Both the position numbers and the translations under genes were made by a program. This document shows, one piece after another, positions 32,403-44,723 of a DNA stretch of 64,000 bases. Origin of the DNA: Pseudogymnoascus destructans (taxonomy: Eukaryota > Ascomycota > Leotiomycetes > Thelebolales > Thelebolaceae); the NCBI RefSeq assembly GCF_001641265.1, contig NW_020167556.1:79393-143392 (forward strand), written 5' to 3'. Within the stretch, counting starts at the first letter, position 1. Each line of letters opens with the position of its first letter. The notes below the pieces were generated by a model. It made no database searches. It was not told the DNA's origin and saw only the letters and a list, made by a program, of their open reading frames with translations.

Positions 32403-34406
32403 CAAAATTTGTTATCATAAAGGTTATTTATCCTTTATTTCCATCTTTCACAAGATGGTTCAGACTATTTCTTCATTTCTTTTTATATAGTAAATGCAAC
32501 GCGAGAATTATGAAGAATAATTTAAAAGGATAATAATACTATTTAGTAATTATTTACTGCTTATTCAACCTTTAAGACCAAAAGCTCCACTACGTGTTTT
32601 TGTATTTACTACAGTATATTGCACATTAGATTTAGCATGACCTCTTAACATTACTGATGATAATTTTCTATAAGAAGAATCCAAATTTTTAATGCTACCT
32701 TTTCATTTTACCTTAAATACAGATCTAGAGGCAGTAGAACGTTTACTTAATCTACCTTTAGCTTCTAATCTTACACCCGACATATCCTTATTTTTCAAAG
32801 AATCAAATACAATATCTAACGGATTATAAGTGTTAATATAATTTTCATTATAAGCTGTTAAAGGTGTTTTATCTTTATCACCTGACATAAACGTTGAAGA
32901 AGGTAATATATCTAGTAATAATTGATCTAACGTATCCTTATCTGTGTTATATTTATTTATATTAGAATTAATATGTAAATTTTTAAGGTGATCTAGGCAA
33001 AAGTTATCTACTTTTACACTATTTTCTTTTATCTTATTAACTCTAGGTAATTTAACTAAATATAAGGAAGATTTTAAGACATTTAATAGATTATTTTTTC
33101 TATTTTTCAATTTTGTAGATATTACTTCTGTAAAAATGTCACTATTGAAATACAAAGTTTTTAAATTTACTATATTAAATTCTACTTCTTTACTGTAAAG
33201 TTTACCTATTATTCCTTTTAATTTTAATATAAACTCATCCTCAAATTTAGATTTATTTAAGTTAAGTAAAAGTTTACATGTAGCAATCTCTTTAATTTCT
33301 TTACTTAAAAAATTTTTTCTTAAGGACTCTGTATATAATTGGTCCAATTTTTTATGAGCTATTTTATCATTTTTACTTAAAATTATCATTTCATTTATAA
33401 TATCTAAATATGATACCATATAAGGGTCTACTTTTAAGTCTAGATTTGACTTTAAATTAGACTTTAACTCCTCTAAATAATCTACAAGAGAAGCTTCTTT
33501 TTTATATACATTTATATCATGTAATAGATTTATTAAAGATGGATTTATATCAAGATTTTTAAGTATAGAGGTAAAATAAGCTTTTATTAAATTTTTCAAT
33601 TTTAAAGTTAAATAAATTTTTTCTGCATTATATGTATATAAGGTTACTGTTACTTTAGAACTTGTGTGTTTTAATTCTGCTTTACTTATCAATATCTTAT
33701 TTAGAGATAGTCTTCTAAATCTTATAGCTATTTTACTACTTTTTAATGTTTTATTATTAAAATAAAAATTAAAATAACTTTTAACTAACTGACTTAAAGT
33801 TTTATCTGCAATAGATAAATTTTTTATATAACTTTGGTTATAAGCATACACAGAATTAAATCATTCTTTAGTCGCAGCAGGAAAAACACGAGTAGGACCT
33901 ATAGTGTTAGAAATAACATCTAAAGGTATTATTTTATGTTTAAAATTTATTTTTTTGTTAAATATAAGGGGTTTCAATATTTCAGTTTTTTGGTTATTAT
34001 TTTTCATGGTTTTTTAATTATTTATACCAACATAATACAGTGGTAATAAGCTTTACTTTAATCTAAAAACTTTAAAGAAACTAAACTAAAGTAAAGACTA
34101 TTTCATTAATAAATTAATATTAACTAAGGTTAAGCAATATAAAATAATATTGCAATTATATAACTATATATTAAGAAAGTTGGGCATTATTAGAAAGATT
34201 ATTGTTAGCATAACTCACTTTCTAGTCGTTGAACGGTTTTACTTTTAACACCTTTTTAAGGTAATTATGCTAAAGTAAAGTTCGCTTCAAGTATACTAAG
34301 TCCTCAGACAAAGTTATTCTTGAAATTAACCCAATAAATTGCCAATGAGTTTAAGTCTAATTAACCAATATTAAATATTAGTAGACTTAAACATTGGAGG
34401 ACTAAC
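32403..34406 (-). other. Group I intron in rnl carrying rps3
   Basis: Spliced junction GCTAGGGAT|AACAGGCTAATT. The intron starts GTTAGTCC, ends in G, and has a P7-like AGTCTGAACC near 32463. It hosts rps3, as in most filamentous ascomycetes. Confidence 0.88.
32550..34007 (-). CDS. rps3: Ribosomal protein S3 (intron-encoded)
   Basis: A 485-residue protein of the mitochondrial ribosomal small subunit, free-standing inside the rnl intron. The ATG at 34007 opens MKNNNQKTEILKPLIFNKK. NTIGPTRVFPAATKEWFNSV is the usual Rps3 start region. A Lys/Leu/Asn-rich fungal expansion fills the middle. The conserved C-terminus holds GRLSKRSTASRSVFKVKWKG, MLRGHAKSNVQYT and GAFGLKGWISSK. In-frame TGA codons for tryptophan truncate it under the standard code. 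Intact here, broken in the first pass. Confidence 0.95.
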
Positions 34407-34694
34407 ATCCCTAGCGTAGCTTTTTCATAAATCCAAGACCTTTCCTTTCTGCATCTTGTGATCATATGCCCCGCTTACGCGACTGATAGACGTGTAAGTC
34501 AAACAGTAAAGCAAGATTAAGCCATTAAACTTGACAAGTAATAAACATAATTATCATATTAGCAATTTGTAGTTTGGTTTCACCAAATACACCTAATAAA
34601 AAAATTAAAAAACATTGGAAAGATATCTACTTCAATGTTTTAATTACATCTATTTTCCATATAGATAAAATCTTACTAGGATAAAAAAATATTT

Positions 34695-34841
34695 CTAACT
34701 TAATAGATAAATAGCTGGATTAGTTATAGCATAAGCTACACCAAATAACAAACTAAAAATAAATACATTAAATATATAATGTATTGTTAGTCATGAAAAC
34801 TTATTTCCAAATAGTATACTTAGAAGTAAGTCATGTCAATT
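34695..34841 (-). other. 48-codon hydrophobic open frame in rnl, second pass
   Basis: Second-pass copy of the open frame described at 2539-2685, with the same reading and no indel. Confidence 0.25.
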
Positions 34842-37082
34842 TTACAAAATTAACTTTGGATACACCCAGGTACTTTTTATGGGATCTGTGCCCCGCATAA
34901 ACTGCCTCCTAGCCATTGTTTCCCTAACATAGTAGGGGTAATTTCCTATCTTTAGATAAGAAAATAGAATAAATCTATCAATATGACGAATAAAATAAAG
35001 GTCTTCCAATAATATCTAACCAATTACCTTATATTACTAAAATTAATTAAATCACATTCAATAACTAGCAACAGTAAAGCTGCATAGGGTCTTCTCGTCT
35101 AACTAGAGGTAAACTGTATCTGCACAGTTATTCCAATTTCACTGAGCCAATCATTGAGACAGCTGTTGTATCGTTAAATCATTCATGCAAGACCGCATTT
35201 AACGGCCAGGGTATTCCGCTACCTTAGGACCCTCAAAATAAGGCCGCCATTGATCGGGGTTTCCTTCAAAGTCAAGCTTATATTAGTCAACTTAATAAAT
35301 CCGTTAACCAGCCGACATCGGGCAGAAATCACACTCAATACTTTGATTTATTATCTTACTGCAGAGTGCTTTGTTTTAATTAAACAGTCGTACAACACTA
35401 TTCCATGCTTCCTATTCTTTACCTGATATTAATCAGGAGGAATGGCTCTCCTTATCCCTAAGTTACGGTAGTTAGTTTGCCGAGTTCCTTAATGATTGTT
35501 CACTCAAACGCCTTCGTATACTCTACTTGCTTACTTGGGGTAGACTCTAGGTACGGTTATTATGTCGCCTTAATAATAAATATTTTTAAGATATTTACTA
35601 TTTAAGGTTTTTACTGTTTTTCCAGAACCTTCTTCACTTAAGAAAAAGATAATAAGACGAAACATCTTAATCTCTTTTTCTTATAAAAGGTTGTTACTTT
35701 GTAGACAAGATTTTCTCATCGTTTAATCCTTTAGGTTTATAAACTTAGAGGCCGTTACTTTAAAAAATCCATAAGCTTTAGGCGAGGGGGATATACCCCC
35801 TTTTTCGTTACTCATGTCAGCATTGTCACTTGGGTCATTTATTCCTAAATCTTTTTAAGAAATAGTCTAAAATTTACCCAACGTTCCGCTACCCCATATT
35901 ATATAATATTATGTTTTAATATGGACAAGGTGTCGGTATATTATTTAGATCCGTTAAATTTTCGGTGCCACTATCAATGTAAATAGTAAACTATTTACTG
36001 AACCAGTGCTCTGTTACGAGGTCTTCAAAAAATGGCCGCTTCTAAGCCTATTTCCTAGTCGTATTTGATAGAAACTTCCTTAATTTCACTTAATATTAAT
36101 TTTGGAACCTTAACTCTTGTTCTGGGCTGTTTCCCTTTAGACATACAACCTTAGCGTACTATGTCTGATTATTTAATATTCATCATTGCCCTTCCGAGTG
36201 CGAATACTCACCGATAAAATCTTCACGATCCCCCGATATGTACAAAAATAATAAATAACACAAATAAATATGTTATCTATTAAAGTTGCCTGAGATCACA
36301 GTTCTGTACCTGCTATGATGTAACTTAAATTACCTACTTCTATAGGTTTCGCAGAAAACCAGCTATCCTGGTCAGTTTTGTCTTTCACTAACTTACCACA
36401 GTTCATCGGATATCTATACAACGATAACCCGTTCGGGCTTTTATAACCCTGACTATGGTAAGATCACCAGGCTTCGGGTCTAATTTTAGATACTAATTCA
36501 TTATTTCATAATTGGTTTATCTAGGCATTGCTGCTCGCATCTAACATTAACTTACTGACCCATTATGCAAAAGGTACGCTCTCACTATGTATTTAAACTT
36601 TGCTTGAGCTGCTTATAAAACTACTAATTCAAACCTTTCCTTCACAGAACTATACGCTGTCGCTTATATATTATATTTAGCCTTAGAGGAAGGTTCCCCT
36701 TAACATTCAAACAGGTTTATAGCCCGTTCTACTTATTTAAAGTATTAATAGAGATTTAGTTATCCTTTATCTCCTTTTAATACTCTAGGCTCTTCTACTT
36801 TAATTCACACTAATTGTAGAATCTCGTTTGATTTCTTTTCCTAAAGCTACTAAGATGTTTCAATTCACTTCGTTTATTACTGAATTTATCTAAGAGTTCA
36901 TGTGTTAAGTATTTTTACACAATTTAAAATATTACTCTCTTTAATATATAGCAAGGTATTCCTAATAGTTTCTTTATATACTTGCTTATACTACAATTTA
37001 TAGTATATAAACATTAAATCTATATCCATTACATTATATTACTAATACCAATTTAGTACATGTAGTACTAAATTACGTATTT

Positions 37083-37155
37083 TCGGGTTATTATGGTTCG
37101 AACATAACAATTCCTCAACCCAAATGAGACGCCTAACCAACCTGGCTCTAACCCG
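37083..37155 (-). tRNA. trnP: tRNA-Pro (UGG), second pass
   Basis: Same sequence as 4924-4996. Confidence 0.93.
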
Positions 37156-37184
37156 TTTATAATAATGTATTATTGCTAATAATA

Positions 37185-37271
37185 CAGAGAATATCCGATT
37201 TGAACGGATGTGATTTATAAAAACCAAATAAATCTCAAGTTTACCGCCTTAAACCGCTCGGCCAATTCTCT
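37185..37271 (-). tRNA. trnS: tRNA-Ser (UGA), second pass
   Basis: Canonical D-loop (GGTTTAAGGC) here; probably the correct version of 5026-5112. Confidence 0.93.
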
Positions 37272-37313
37272 TTTACTATGTTTACAACATATAATTTATA
37301 TAGTATTATACTA

Positions 37314-37385
37314 TGATTCTTTCAAGACTTGAACTTGAATAACATCCTTATCAAAAACGCACTTTACCAATTAAGTTAAAGAACC
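37314..37385 (-). tRNA. trnI: tRNA-Ile (GAU), second pass
   Basis: Same as 5155-5226. Confidence 0.9.
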
Positions 37386-37410
37386 TTATGCTAAACTAAT
37401 ATATGTTTTA

Positions 37411-37482
37411 CAAGAGTACTCAGACTTGAACTGAGAACATGAAATCTGAAGCTTCTTGTTTTGCCTATTAAACTATGCTCTT
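37411..37482 (-). tRNA. trnW: tRNA-Trp (UCA), second pass
   Basis: Same as 5252-5323. Confidence 0.9.
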
Positions 37483-37520
37483 TTATTAAAACCTTAACGA
37501 AAAGTATAGCTTTTTATTAA

Positions 37521-37601
37521 CGGAAAAGAGATGAATTGAACATCCAGGTGTTAATACACAATATTTAGCAAATATCTCGCCTTACCAATGGCAACTTTTC
37601 C
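37521..37601 (-). tRNA. trnS: tRNA-Ser (GCU), second pass, complete
   Basis: Full acceptor GGAAAAG/CTTTTCC and complete arms, unlike the first pass. Confidence 0.93.
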
Positions 37602-37668
37602 TTTCTATGATAACATAATAAAAAGACTTTTTTATGCTAACAATAAAAAACATATTTCAGTATATATG

Positions 37669-37741
37669 CGGGCCAGACCGGATTCGAACCGACATCTACT
37701 TTCGTGACAAGAAAGTCCTTTACCAATTAAGTGACTAACCC
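37669..37741 (-). tRNA. trnD: tRNA-Asp (GUC), second pass
   Basis: Same as 5505-5577. Confidence 0.93.
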
Positions 37742-37751
37742 TTGTTTATTT

Positions 37752-37822
37752 TGCGGCTAGCCGAAGTCGAATCGACATAAAACGTTTGGAAGACGTCGGG
37801 TTTACCATTAACTTATAGCCGC
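37752..37822 (-). tRNA. trnG: tRNA-Gly (UCC), copy A, second pass
   Basis: Same as 5587-5657. Confidence 0.93.
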
Positions 37823-37831
37823 TTATTCTTT

Positions 37832-37904
37832 TAAGACCTATGGGATTTGAACCCATATAATAGTGATTAAAAGGCACATGCTTTACCAATTAAGCCAAAG
37901 TCTC
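37832..37904 (-). tRNA. trnK: tRNA-Lys (UUU), second pass
   Basis: Same as 5667-5739. Confidence 0.85.
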
Positions 37905-37962
37905 TAAAGATATATAATATTATTTATCTTTTATTAGTTTACTAATACTTATATAGTTATAT

Positions 37963-38772
37963 TTATGACCCTCAATAGTATATAGATACGAATAAGAAAA
38001 GTCATACTACATCTACAAAATGTCAATACAATATACTTGACTCTAAACCTAAATGATGGTTATCTGTAGCATGGTAAGCTAATACACGTCATAAACCTAC
38101 AGCTATAAAAGCTGTTCCTATCATTACGTGTATCCCATGGAAACCTGTCCCAAAATAAAAACATGATCCGTAGGCTCCATCACTTATAGTAAATGAAGAG
38201 ACTGTGTACTCTACACCTTGAAAACCTGTAAAGATTAAGGCTAATAAAACTGTAGCTACTATACCGTATAAGGTTCCACTTCTGTTTCCTTGTATTAAAG
38301 AATGATGAGCATATGTAACTGTTACACCACTAGACAATAATATAATAGTATTAAGCAAAGGCAATTCAAAAGGATTTATAGCTTCTATACCCATAGGTGG
38401 TCATTGAGCACCTAATTCTACAGTAGGTGATAAAGCACTATGAAAGAAGGCTCAAAAGATAGCTAAGAAAAATAATGCTTCTGAAACAATAAATAGAGCA
38501 ACACCCATGTTTAACCCTTTTTGTACTGCTAATGTATGATTACCTAAATATGTACCCTCACTTATAACATCACGTCATCAAAAGGACATAGAAGAAACAA
38601 CAGCTATAAAAGAACAAGCTAAATAGAATCCTGCGTTACTAAATCCGTGCATAGTTAAGACACCGCTGGTAGTTAAATTAAATAAGGCAATACATGTGTA
38701 AATAGGTCAAGGTGAAGGAGAAACTAAATGAAACGGATGTGCTTGAAACTGACTTCTGTTAAGGTTTGTCAT
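37963..38772 (-). CDS. cox3: Cytochrome c oxidase subunit 3, second pass
   Basis: Intact 269-residue frame, same length and reading as 5798-6607. Confidence 0.97.
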
Positions 38773-38974
38773 CTTTTTATTTTTCTTTACTTGTCTGGAA
38801 CAAACTTAATTTTCCTTTTTCACTATTTGTGTATTAATCAGATACATTTTTATTTTTCGTGTTAAATATTGATATAACATTCATATTTAGAAGAACTAAT
38901 ACCTAAAAAAAAAAAGATACGTATATATACATGGTTTAAGGAGACGTTCAATTTATTGTAGATACTACTCTATT

Positions 38975-39047
38975 TAAAGGATAAGTGATTTGAACATTTA
39001 ACCTACCATGTGTAAAACGGTTGCTCTACCAATTGAGCTAATCCCTC
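38975..39047 (-). tRNA. trnV: tRNA-Val (UAC), degenerate copy, second pass
   Basis: Same as 6810-6882. Confidence 0.8.
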
Positions 39048-39343
39048 TAGGGTTAATATATATATATTAACCTATAAATTGTCCGGTCTTTATATTTAGA
39101 TTAATATATATTACAGACCTTTAATTAACTCATCTATTATGAATTAAGTTTTCTCTGTAGTATAAATAGAATCGGGTAATAATTAGCTTCATATTTTTAA
39201 TTTTATTTAGAATCTGATACATATGTAGGTATTGATATAGACTTACATTTATTCTTCTAGATAAAAAAAAAGAAATTTACAAAAGGAAGTATAAAAGACA
39301 GACTAATGTATTAAATATTAATAACTTTATAATAAACTCCTTT

Positions 39344-39416
39344 TAAGGGATAAATGATTCGAACATTCAACCTACCGTGTGTAAAACGGTTGCTCTACCA
39401 ATTGAGCTAATCCCTC
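39344..39416 (-). tRNA. trnV: tRNA-Val (UAC), better copy, second pass
   Basis: Lacks the extra A seen at 7174-7247. Acceptor GAGGGAT/ATCCCTT and T-stem GAATG/CATTT form fully. Confidence 0.92.
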
Positions 39417-39520
39417 TAGGATTAATTTATATATATATATTAACCTATATTTATGTTAATACTTTATGTACCACCAGCAGCAGTTATTTCACTTACTCTC
39501 CTCAAAACCACAGATTTAAA

Positions 39521-39793
39521 TTACTCCGCTACTCCATGATTGTGCACATTTATAGCTATATGCCACATAATACGAATTCTACCCGTTTCAGGGTCAGCTT
39601 CAAGAATAGCTAATTCCGAAAAATATCGACTGTTAAGCATAACACGATAGTCTGCGATAAGTACATCTAAATTAACATTACCACATATAACACCATGAGC
39701 TACAGCATCTACGTCACAAATTCTACTTAGAGGTATAATTATATTACCATTCTTATATAAATAACCGTTAGGAACATTATATACTCTAAACAC
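39521..39793 (-). CDS. Unidentified ORF of 90 codons (orf90), GTG start, perhaps the 3' part of a broken gene
   Basis: Open from a GTG (FRVYNVPNGYLYKNG follows) to TAA after NHGVAE. It has a mixed, soluble-looking composition with ICGNVNLDVLIADYRVML and LEADPETGRIRIMWHI, and I recognise no domain. TAG directly precedes the GTG. The frame upstream (to 39981) is open in another phase, so one lost or gained base would make a product of about 150 residues. That phase change is the same in both passes. It lies between the repeat next to nad6 and the trnV pair. Confidence 0.5.
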   Translation of the reverse strand: MFRVYNVPNGYLYKNGNIIIPLSRICDVDAVAHGVICGNVNLDVLIADYRVMLNSRYFSELAILEADPETGRIRIMWHIAINVHNHGVAE

Positions 39794-40000
39794 CTAGTTT
39801 CTTTAATTATACTATTTCATGCAATAAGCCCTCAAGATTGCTTACTTAAGATAAGAGACTCACACAAAGATAAATCAGGTAATTTAATTAAATAGGGTGC
39901 TACTGCTACTAAATAATCTAAACCACTATTGGTAAAATTTTCCAGAAATGTTCTTAACAATTCGAATATCTTTTGTTTAATTTAATTTTTATATATTATT

Positions 40001-40166
40001 CTACACTTTTGACTAAGATACATAGATATATATATTAGATAATTAGAATTATATTGTGTACGTACTTTAAGTACATTGAGTAAACCTAGTGCGAAAGTGA
40101 GTACAAGATTCGAACTTGTGTCCTTATGTCCATAACACAAAACTCTACCCTTTGAGCTAACCCATC
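40001..40166 (-). repeat. Direct repeat flanking nad6, unit 1, second pass
   Basis: Same as 7833-7998. Confidence 0.85.
40095..40166 (-). tRNA. trnR-like tRNA with anticodon AUG, second pass
   Basis: Same as 7927-7998, so the anticodon change is not a single-read error. Confidence 0.5.
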
Positions 40167-40209
40167 TATAATTACTATAGACAATTTAATATTAAATCTT
40201 AGTATTGCA

Positions 40210-40848
40210 CTAGTTTTTTTGTTTTATTGTTATAACAATTGCACCTACCATAGCTAATAATAAAATTATCGAGGTCAATATTAATCATATACTATGACTA
40301 GAATATAAAATATTTCCAATAGTAGTTATATGACTAGTTTCAGATAAAGTTCCGTCCCATGTTTTACTTGTAACATAGCTTAAATCAAGATCCTTTGGTG
40401 TAATATCTTCTATATTAATTAGATTATTATCTAAGTTTATATTAACACTTTTTTCATCAAGACTCCCCTTTAAAGGTCATAAGTTATCAGCTGGAAAACT
40501 AAGACCAAGACCTAAACCAAATATAAGAAGTGGGATACTATTACTTGTTTCATTTGATAATTCACTTATTCTAACATTTATTAACATAAGTATAAAAAGG
40601 AATAAAATAGAAACAGCTCCTACATAAACTAATAAGTAAGATAAACCTATAAAATTAAGGCCTAACACTATAAGATAACAAGATATACTTAAAAATAACC
40701 CGATTAAAAATAGCACAGAAACTATGGGATTCTTACATACTATGACCAAGATACCAGAAAAAATACAAATCAAAGACAACAAGTCTAATACCTCTGTTTG
40801 GTACCCGTTTGTAAAAGTTTCATGAAAAACAAAAAGTGATAAGTTCAT
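40210..40848 (-). CDS. nad6: NADH dehydrogenase subunit 6
   Basis: A 212-residue complex I membrane subunit. The ATG at 40848 opens MNLSLFVFHETFTNGYQTEV. LLSLICIFSGILVIVCKNPI and the conserved YLLVYVGAVSILFLFILMLI helix with the LVYVGA pi-bulge motif identify it. A long hydrophilic loop precedes the last helix (LTSIILLLAMVGAIVIT). TGA codes tryptophan (NLWPLKG, HSIWLIL). It lies between two direct repeats. Intact here. Confidence 0.97.
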
Positions 40849-40874
40849 TTTTTATGTATAGTTTTTTAAATCTC

Positions 40875-41037
40875 CTACACTTTTGACTAAGATATATCTA
40901 TATATTAGATAATTAGAATTATATTGTGTACATACTTTAAGTACATTGAGTAAACCTAGTCAGGAAAGTGAGTACAAGATTCGAACTTGTACCCTTGTGT
41001 CCGTAGCACAAAGCTCTACCTATTAAGCTAACACACA
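40875..41037 (-). repeat. Direct repeat flanking nad6, unit 2, second pass
   Basis: Same as 8706-8868. Confidence 0.85.
40966..41037 (-). tRNA. trnR: tRNA-Arg (ACG), second pass
   Basis: Same as 8797-8868. Confidence 0.75.
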
Positions 41038-41086
41038 TAAAAAATAAATAAACTCAAACAGAATTAAATTAAATTAAATTAAGAAA

Positions 41087-41149
41087 CAGATAGGTAGAGA
41101 TACAGAAACAGAAACATAGACAGAAACATAAACAGAAACATAAACATTA
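41087..41149. repeat. ACAGAAACATA-type microsatellite, second pass
   Basis: Same as 8918-8980. Confidence 0.75.
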
Positions 41150-41155
41150 TTAATT

Positions 41156-41227
41156 AGCCCTTAAGATGATTCGAACATCTAACCACAATATTAACAGTAT
41201 TATGCTCTACCTTTGAGCTATAAAGGC
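41156..41227 (-). tRNA. trnN: tRNA-Asn (GUU), second pass
   Basis: Same as 8987-9058. Confidence 0.92.
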
Positions 41228-41257
41228 TCTACATATACAATGAAGTTGTTGATTAAA

Positions 41258-41328
41258 GTGCGGGCAAAGGATTTGCACCAATATATACTGATCATGAGTC
41301 AGTTATGTTACTATTACATCAACCCGCA
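41258..41328 (-). tRNA. trnM: tRNA-Met (CAU), second pass
   Basis: Same as 9089-9159. Confidence 0.85.
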
Positions 41329-41356
41329 TTTGGGCTATTAGGCTTAATAAACTATT

Positions 41357-41442
41357 TAGGAAGAAAAGGAATTGAACCTTCGACAGCAAAAGGCTATTGA
41401 GTTTACAGCTCAACCCGTCATACCAACAAACGGAACCTTCCT
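41357..41442 (-). tRNA. trnY: tRNA-Tyr (GUA), second pass
   Basis: Same as 9188-9273. Confidence 0.92.
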
Positions 41443-41488
41443 TTAGTATACAATATCTTAAATATTACATACAGTTTATTGTTTACTT

Positions 41489-43009
41489 TAATTAGCCCCG
41501 TGCAATTTCCACTACACGAACCGTATTTCGACTTAACACCAATCGAAGTAACACATACGAAAATTAACTAAATATATATAAAGAACGTATTATCTTAATT
41601 AAAAATAAATAGTTGACCAAACTTATTGCATAAACTTCTTTCAGCGCGCGACGAGTAGTAAGTACCTATCCGAGAAAAAATTCACCGTGACATGGTGATT
41701 CACGATTACTAGTAATTCCTTCTTCATGTAGTCGAGTTACAGACTACAATCCGTATTATATCCTACTTTTGAGATTAGCTTAAATTCACATTTTCGCATC
41801 TCTTTGTATAGGGTTATGTGGCACGTCTATAGCCCACAACATTAAGGTCATGATGACTTGTCTTGGTCCCATATATCAACCAATATAATGGCGAACTGCT
41901 CTATAAAATACTATTTAAAAATAAAGCAAGGGTTTACGTTAATTTTATGGAACTAACCAAAATCTCACGACATTAACTGAAGACAGCCGTGCAACGCTTG
42001 TAATAATTTTAACCAATTAAGATTAAAAATAATATGCAAATCGTGGTGAGGTTTTTCGTGGATTATCGAATTAAATAACATACTTCACTACTGATTTCAG
42101 AAACGGCCTAATGATTTCAGTTTCTGCGTTGCCGCATTACTCTTAAGGTGAAATGCTTACACTTTCATTTATATGCTAAATTAATCTAGCATATGGCATT
42201 TAGAATTCTCTGCCTGGACTACTAGGGTATCTAATCCTGTTTGCTACCCAGGCCTTCGTACCTCAACGTCAGTTATTAGATAGAAGGTTGCTTTCGCCTT
42301 TACCAGTCTCTAAGGTATAATTAAATATAAACTCTCCACCATAAATACCTCCTTCTCCTATAAAACTCTAGTACTATCGTACCCTTTTTTGGGCTAATAA
42401 TACCGTCTAGGTACCCTTTAAACCTATTAAAGATGAATAACACTTGTCTTTTACGTATTACCGCGACTGCTGGCACGTATTTTGGTCAAGACAAATAGAT
42501 AAAAATTTGTCATAATCAATATTATATCTAGAACTTTATTCGACATAGTCGATGCTTACCTTTATTTTTAGGTTTCACAAGCCGAAGCTTTACGTTCTTC
42601 CAAATTGCTGGTTCAGCCTTTAGGCTATTGACCAATATTCCCCACTGCTGTACTATACGTATTGGGCTTTTTTCAGACCCAATGTGACCGATGGACCTCT
42701 CAGCCTCGATTACGGAATTTTAAGCTAGTTAAGCCATTACCTTAACTACTACCTATCCGAGATATTTATTGTCATCTTAAAGCGGAAATTTACTTCCTTT
42801 CTTTATAAGGTATTTATTAGCCTTACTTTAAGGTAGCCAAAATATCATATACTCACCTGTACACCACTTTTAATTAAATAAATAGTTTTCCAGGCTTAAC
42901 CTGAAGACTATTATATTATATTAAACGTACGATTAGCATGTGTCAAGCATTTGGACAGCGTTCATTCAGAGCCATCATCAAACTCAAATATATTCTATAA
43001 TTGTATTAA
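41489..43009 (-). rRNA. rns: Mitochondrial small-subunit rRNA, second pass
   Basis: Same landmarks and length as 9320-10840; no indel seen between the passes in this gene. Confidence 0.93.
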
Positions 43010-43635
43010 TAATTAATTAGTTAATTAAATATTAATACTACTAATGTGTATTTAACATTACAATAATTTAAGATCATCCCCGACAGAGCCTGGATTATAA
43101 CCAGTTGTATTAATAACTTAATAATCTGATTCAGATTTTTAAGATATTACATTTAATGAAAATTGCACATGATATACACTTTGTATTTATACAAATAAAT
43201 CCTCTATTAAATTTAAATAATTCTTGTAGACTATATGTATAAATCTAAGAAAATCTAAAAATAAATAGATATACAATTAAGCCAGTTTCTGTTTAATAAT
43301 TAGTCTGTCTTAACTTTTAACTGTAGGCTTGTATTTTAACATAATACTACGTAATAAACAAGATAGACTTGCTTAAATGTATTTCATATACAAAATTTTG
43401 TATATTAAAAAATTTTTCTGTACTATACCAAAAACTTTAGCTTTAACACTTTATACCTGTATAAGTTTAATAAACACTGGACTTTAACAAATCTATATGC
43501 AAATTTTATATTAATATAAGATTTATTCTTAATATACCTATTGATCTTAACCATACCTATGGTTAAACATACGTATAAATACCTATCTAAAATTTAAAAT
43601 AAAAAATCTAATCATAAAATTACAAAATTTTCATT

Positions 43636-43674
<39 letters not shown>

Positions 43675-43700
43675 AATTTATAATATAATATGTCTTACAC
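43010..43700. other. AT-rich rns-atp6 spacer, second pass
   Basis: Same content as 10841-11529; the TA run is two bases longer. Confidence 0.5.
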
Positions 43701-44483
43701 TTAATGTAAATCTAATCCATCTTTAATGTAACTACTTGTTAATACCACAAACACTTGAGCTTGTATAAAAGCAATACCCAATTCAAGACCACAGAAAGCA
43801 ATTATAAACGCTAAAGGCATTAAACCTAAAAAGAAGAATATAAATCCTGAAGTCATGATATTATAAGTAAATCCAGCTAAGATATGTAATAACATATGAC
43901 CACTTAAGATATTAGCAGCTAATCTAAGCCCTAATGATACAGCTCTAGCTAAATAAGAAATAAATTCAATTAAAACTAATAAAGGTAATAAACCTAAAGG
44001 ACAACCAGCTGGTACTAATAAAGAAAAGAACTCTAACCCGTGTTTTTGGAATCCTAATATAGTTGCACCTAAAACTATAGTAAAACTAAGTCCAAAAGTT
44101 AATACAAAATGACTAGTAGATGCAAAGCTATATGGAACTAAACCTATTAAATTATTAATTAAAATAAATACAAATAAGGCATATATAAAAGGGAAATATA
44201 ATTGACCTTTTACAGAGTTTATTTGATTTGTAACAATACTATGTATTGTTGCATATAATGTTTCTTGACTAATTGATCAGCTATTACTTATAATTTTATT
44301 ATAATTAGTAGCTAAAACACTACCACTTAAAATTATAAAAGTAGATATTAATAAATATAATCCTATATTTGTAATAGATATGTTAATATCTCCCAATATA
44401 GGGGCTTCCATACTTAGAAGGTTTCTTATTTCAAACTGATCAAGGGGACTAGCAATTTCTCTCAATATGTTTGAATGTGTCAT
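43701..44483 (-). CDS. atp6: ATP synthase subunit a, second pass
   Basis: Intact 260-residue frame, as at 11530-12312. Confidence 0.97.
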
Positions 44484-44622
44484 TATTTTTATTATCTCCT
44501 TATTTTTATTGTCTTTTTTTTTCGCATACTTAAAAGGATTTATATTATACCCTTTAAGTATATAAGGATTTAAATTCCTTTTCTAGTTTAACATAGTTTA
44601 AATAAACTAATTATAAACCTTA

Positions 44623-44693
44623 ATTCTTATCTAAGATTCGAACTTAGATCTAGATATTAGAAGTATCCTGCTCTACCATTGAGCTAATAAGAG
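44623..44693 (-). tRNA. trnR: tRNA-Arg (UCU), second pass
   Basis: Same as 12451-12521. Confidence 0.87.
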
Positions 44694-44723
44694 TATGGTT
44701 TACTTAAAGTTATATTAAAAAAA

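Larger units (their letters stand above)
31875..37039 (-). rRNA. rnl: Mitochondrial large-subunit rRNA, complete
   Basis: Complete LSU gene with exon length of about 3.1 kb after removing one 2,004-base intron. The 3' domain reads ATAAGTGCTGAATGCATCTA with GGCGCGAAACTTA following near 32010, and the sarcin/ricin loop is near 32190. AACAGGCTAATT and GGCACCTCGATGTCGGC mark domain V. The 5' domain has GAAACATCT and GGAAAAGAAATCAA near 36850. It lies between trnP (upstream) and trnT (downstream), the classic Pezizomycotina arrangement. End positions are estimates. Confidence 0.95.
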